A stretch of DNA of 8,451 nt from Flavobacteriia bacterium (GTDB taxonomy: Bacteria > Bacteroidota > Bacteroidia > Flavobacteriales > Flavobacteriaceae): positions 1 through 8,451 of the forward strand of contig DRQI01000106.1 in assembly GCA_011330545.1 (NCBI GenBank), given 5' to 3'. Both the position numbers and the translations under genes were made by a program. Below the pieces are notes generated by a model. It was not told the DNA's origin. It saw only the letters and a list, made by a program, of their open reading frames with translations, and made no database searches. Shown one piece after another: positions 5,873-8,451 of the stretch. How positions within the stretch are numbered: position 1 is the stretch's first letter; every line of letters starts with the position of its first letter.

Positions 5873-7237
5873 ATGAAAAAGTTTTTTATCCTATTAGGAG
5901 GATGGTTATTATCTTCCTTAGCAATCAACGCCCAATCTATACCTTTTACAGATGCAGCTGTCTTATTTTCAGGAGGTGGAAATAATGGTACTGCAAGGTT
6001 CAATGCCATGAGTGGTGCTTTTGGCGCATTGGGTGGCGATATGTCTGCCGGAGATGTAAATCCTGCCGGTTTAGCTATTTTTAAAAACAGTTCTGCCAGC
6101 GTTACTTTTGGCCTGCGAAATACAGATATTAATACTTCTTTTCACGGTACCAATGTGAGCAATAATGACAATTACTTTAATATCACACAAGCAGGAGGCG
6201 TTATGGTTTTTGACAATAGTGGCAGTCCGTACTGGAAAAAAATTGCTTTGGGCTTTAACTATTCATTGGCGAGAGACTTTGAAAATAATTATATTGTTAG
6301 GGGAAATAGTGGAATTTCGGAGTTTAATAGCGACCCTTTCTTAAATAATGACAGTGACCCCAATAATGATATTTTTTATAATAACGTTGACGGGCAATTT
6401 TTTGGAAATACTACCAACGGGCAAAATGAAAAATTTACCTTTTCGTTGGCTGCACAGTATAATGAAAAGTTTTATCTCGGATTTTCGGTAGTAGCGCATA
6501 GTTTAGATTTTTTTCAAAATGCCCTATTTGAAGAATCGAATAACGATGGCAATGGCAATTTGTTAGATGCCTCACTTTTACAACAATTAAATACTTTTGG
6601 AGAAGGCGTTGGATTCTCGCTTGGTTTTATAGCAAAACCTACTCAAGAAGTTCGATTTGGCGTTGCCTACGAAACTCCTGTTTGGTACAATTTAACCGAT
6701 CAATTTGCCGAAGATCTAGAAATACAAGTTAGCAATGACAATCAACTTTTTGTTGAAACACAAGACATTAGTGTATTTGATTATAAATTGACTACACCTA
6801 GCCGTTTAACAGGGAGTTTTGCCTATATTATTGGCAAAGAAGGATTAATAAGTTTTGATTATACTTATAAAAATTATACCAATACCAAATTAAAGCCTAA
6901 CAATGATTTTGTTAATGAAAATGAGTTTTTCACCAACGGCTTAAAAAATACCTCAACGTTTAATGTAGGTGCAGAATGGCGCCTAGACAATGTAAGCTTA
7001 CGCGGAGGATATCATTACGAACAAACCCCTTTTGAAGATTCGATAGATTCTGACAATATCAACGGGTATTCTTTTGGTATAGGATTCAAATTCAAAGGCA
7101 ATATTAAATTAGATTTGGCCTATCAAAACTCAACAAATACAGATGTTTACAGGTTTTTAGACTTAGATGGCGTAGAACCTGCCGAATTAGATATTACCAA
7201 TGATAAATTTACAGCTACTCTGGTAATTGGTTTGTAG
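5873..7237 (+). CDS. OmpP1/FadL-family outer membrane transport protein
   Basis: A 454-residue outer membrane beta-barrel. The N-terminal signal peptide (KKFFILLGGWLLSSLAINA, cleavage probably before Gln21) is followed by the FadL-type plug region, RFNAMSGAFGALGGDMSAGD and NPAG (63-66), the family hallmark. The rest alternates short amphipathic strands rich in aromatic residues with Asn/Asp-rich loops and ends FTATLVIGL, a strand-like terminus with Leu last in place of the common Phe. FadL relatives let hydrophobic molecules such as fatty acids or aromatic compounds pass the outer membrane; the substrate here cannot be read from sequence. The ATG at 5873 gives the signal peptide directly. The gene follows the lipoprotein by 25 bases without a terminator and ends before the hairpin at 7261, so the two form a likely operon. 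Confidence 0.85.
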   Translation: MKKFFILLGGWLLSSLAINAQSIPFTDAAVLFSGGGNNGTARFNAMSGAFGALGGDMSAGDVNPAGLAIFKNSSASVTFGLRNTDINTSFHGTNVSNNDNYFNITQAGGVMVFDNSGSPYWKKIALGFNYSLARDFENNYIVRGNSGISEFNSDPFLNNDSDPNNDIFYNNVDGQFFGNTTNGQNEKFTFSLAAQYNEKFYLGFSVVAHSLDFFQNALFEESNNDGNGNLLDASLLQQLNTFGEGVGFSLGFIAKPTQEVRFGVAYETPVWYNLTDQFAEDLEIQVSNDNQLFVETQDISVFDYKLTTPSRLTGSFAYIIGKEGLISFDYTYKNYTNTKLKPNNDFVNENEFFTNGLKNTSTFNVGAEWRLDNVSLRGGYHYEQTPFEDSIDSDNINGYSFGIGFKFKGNIKLDLAYQNSTNTDVYRFLDLDGVEPAELDITNDKFTATLVIGL

Positions 7238-7260
7238 AACTTATATATATTCAACATATC

Positions 7261-7290
7261 AAGCCCGAATTAGTAAATTCGGGCTTTTTT
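7261..7290 (+). terminator. Intrinsic terminator after the FadL-type gene
   Basis: AAGCCCGAATT (7261-7271) and AATTCGGGCTT (7276-7286) form a perfect 11-pair stem with a four-base AGTA loop, followed by a T-rich tract (TTTTATTTTT). It closes the lipoprotein-FadL transcript 23 bases after the stop codon. Confidence 0.92.
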
Positions 7291-7346
7291 ATTTTTCTCA
7301 TTGCCTTTCTCTATATTTACCCAATGAAATGAATGCTGTTTAGAAA

Positions 7347-8012
7347 ATGTTTTTACATCAACATCCGTATCCTCCTTTTATACCCGAAAGAACCACCAAA
7401 TTAATTGTTGGCACCTTGCCCCCTCCTCGATTTTCACAAGGGGCATTAGCTCCTAATGATGTTGATTTTTGTTACGGTAGCGGCAAAGGGCAACTATGGA
7501 TTATCTTAGATAAAATTTTTACACTGAATTTAACGTATAAGCCAACAAAGAAAGCAATAAAACAACGCAAAGATTTCTTAAGGCAACACCGTATCGGTAT
7601 TTGTGATATCGTTGAAAGTTGCAAGCGCCAAAAAATAGATGCTTCAGATTTAGGGATGCAAGATATTAAACTTCGCAACCTGGTAGGATACTTAAAACAA
7701 TACCCTTCTATTCATACCTTGTTATTTATGGGTGGAAATTCAAAAAACGGCCCCGAATACTTTTTTAGAAAACATTTGAAAGAGTATGGCTTGCAATTAG
7801 AGACAATCTCTGATAAAACCCCTAAAATTCACCAGTTTAGATTAAATCGACGAATTATCAAAACGATTTCATTAACCTCTCCGTCGGGTTCTGCCAACAG
7901 GGCTATTGGCAGCAATTCTGAATACAAGCTCGCAAAACAACAAAACCCGGATTTTACCACTATCGATTTTAGAATTTTACAATATAAAAAGTATTTTGGC
8001 GCAGGTGGCTAA
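7347..8012 (+). CDS. Uracil-DNA-glycosylase-superfamily protein (MUG-like)
   Basis: A 221-residue soluble protein without signal peptide or membrane segment. It shows the layout of the UDG superfamily: a first motif in LIVGTLPPPRFSQG (19-32, in the place of GxxPG), YGSGKGQLWIIL (43-54, resembling the YGxxxNxFW segment of MUG/TDG-like members), ICDIVESC (85-92), a hydrophobic strand before MGGNSKNG (128-135), and SLTSPSGSANRAIG (175-188), which recalls the NPSG-type second motif of E. coli Mug. Such enzymes remove uracil, hypoxanthine or mismatched bases from DNA. The usual catalytic Asn or Asp of motif 1 is not evident (TLPPP), so substrate and even activity are uncertain. The ATG at 7347 follows a stop codon, so it is the first possible ATG. 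The gene lies alone after a terminator and meets the next gene tail to tail. Confidence 0.65.
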   Translation: MFLHQHPYPPFIPERTTKLIVGTLPPPRFSQGALAPNDVDFCYGSGKGQLWIILDKIFTLNLTYKPTKKAIKQRKDFLRQHRIGICDIVESCKRQKIDASDLGMQDIKLRNLVGYLKQYPSIHTLLFMGGNSKNGPEYFFRKHLKEYGLQLETISDKTPKIHQFRLNRRIIKTISLTSPSGSANRAIGSNSEYKLAKQQNPDFTTIDFRILQYKKYFGAGG

Positions 8013-8451
8013 AGCAGCTGTATTCCTTTTTCACGGTAGGTATCCAAAACCGATGAGCCGGGGTCAAGTTCAGTAACCAAAATATCCAATGTGTTAATAT
8101 CGCAAATTTTATATCGGTTTATCGTATTCAATTTTTCTGAAATAGTAAGCGAAACTAATTTTTTTGAAGCATTAATCATTGCTTTTTTCAACTGGGCGAT
8201 TTCCCAATCTATGGCAGTAATACCTTCGGTTAAGTCAAGATAACCCGTTCCTAAAAAACAAATATCAGCTTTAATTTCAGACAAGAGGTGTATGGCGCTC
8301 CCGCCGGTTGCCAATTGTGAGCCCCTTGATAATTTTCCACCAATAAAGATAACTTCGTCATCTTCTGAAGCATTATTCAGAAGTTCAATAGCCATTGGCA
8401 AACTCGGTGTAAAAAAAGTTAAATTTAAACTCTGTGGAAGCAATTTTGCCA
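8009..8451 (-). CDS. DeoR-family transcriptional regulator, C-terminal effector domain (5' end beyond window)
   Basis: About 147 residues of the DeoR/GlpR sensor domain, which usually binds a phosphorylated sugar and controls an N-terminal DNA-binding helix-turn-helix. Visible family features: LTFFTPSLPMAIELL (in the place of the vvTnslpia strand), EVIFIGGKLS, a Gly-rich ATGGSA turn, ADICFLGTGYLDLTEGIT, EIAQLKKAMINASKKLV, and the C-terminal strand LDILVTELDP. The reading frame stays open to the window edge, and full family members are about 250 residues. The DNA-binding half therefore lies to the right, and a TTG at 8443 is not the true start. Its TAG stop overlaps the TAA of the facing gene. 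The regulated pathway cannot be inferred from this window. Confidence 0.85.
   Translation of the reverse strand, partial: AKLLPQSLNLTFFTPSLPMAIELLNNASEDDEVIFIGGKLSRGSQLATGGSAIHLLSEIKADICFLGTGYLDLTEGITAIDWEIAQLKKAMINASKKLVSLTISEKLNTINRYKICDINTLDILVTELDPGSSVLDTYREKGIQLL

Noticed and set aside
7291..7346. A promoter before the UDG-like gene (TATATTTA at 7312-7319)
   Set aside because: It fits most of TAnnTTTG, but no TTG lies about 19 bases upstream, so I did not call it.
8441..8443. TTG at 8443 as the start of the DeoR-family gene
   Set aside because: The frame is open to the window edge and the domain is missing its N-terminal helix-turn-helix, so the gene simply continues outside.

Overview
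The window reads as chromosomal DNA of a member of the Bacteroidota, most likely class Flavobacteriia. The evidence is the low GC content, the mrdA-rodA pair in the order usual for this group, a short INS-less prolyl-tRNA synthetase, a FadL-type outer membrane protein beside it, weak or absent Shine-Dalgarno sequences, and one good match to the Bacteroidota promoter form (TTG, 19 bases, TAnnTTTG). The genus cannot be fixed from the sequence alone. I see no phage, insertion sequence, CRISPR array or plasmid gene, so this is mostly conserved core chromosome.

Region 1 (1-2530, + strand) holds the end of a cell-elongation operon: the C-terminal half of the transpeptidase PBP2 (mrdA, cut by the left edge) overlaps the glycosyltransferase RodA, which starts at a TTG codon. 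Together they form the peptidoglycan synthase of the elongasome. A 3' region with a 35-base near-perfect palindrome follows, then a hairpin with A and T tracts that can stop transcription from both sides.

Region 2 (2537-4523, - strand) is a translation block: proS, tRNA-Glu(TTC) and rpsT all read leftward. A good promoter lies just downstream of proS and would drive tRNA-Glu and probably rpsT. A short hairpin sits at the predicted 5' end of that transcript.

Region 3 (4524-7290, + strand) is an envelope block divergent from proS. A strongly biased lipoprotein comes first: an acidic linker, a stretch that is almost half tyrosine, then an arginine/serine tail with tandem hexapeptides. It is followed 25 bases later by an OmpP1/FadL-family outer membrane barrel, and a clear intrinsic terminator closes the pair. 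The lipoprotein is the least explained object in the window and the best candidate for undescribed biology.

Region 4 (7347-8451) has a uracil-DNA-glycosylase-superfamily protein (+) meeting the C-terminal part of a DeoR-family regulator (-, cut by the right edge). Their stop codons overlap tail to tail.
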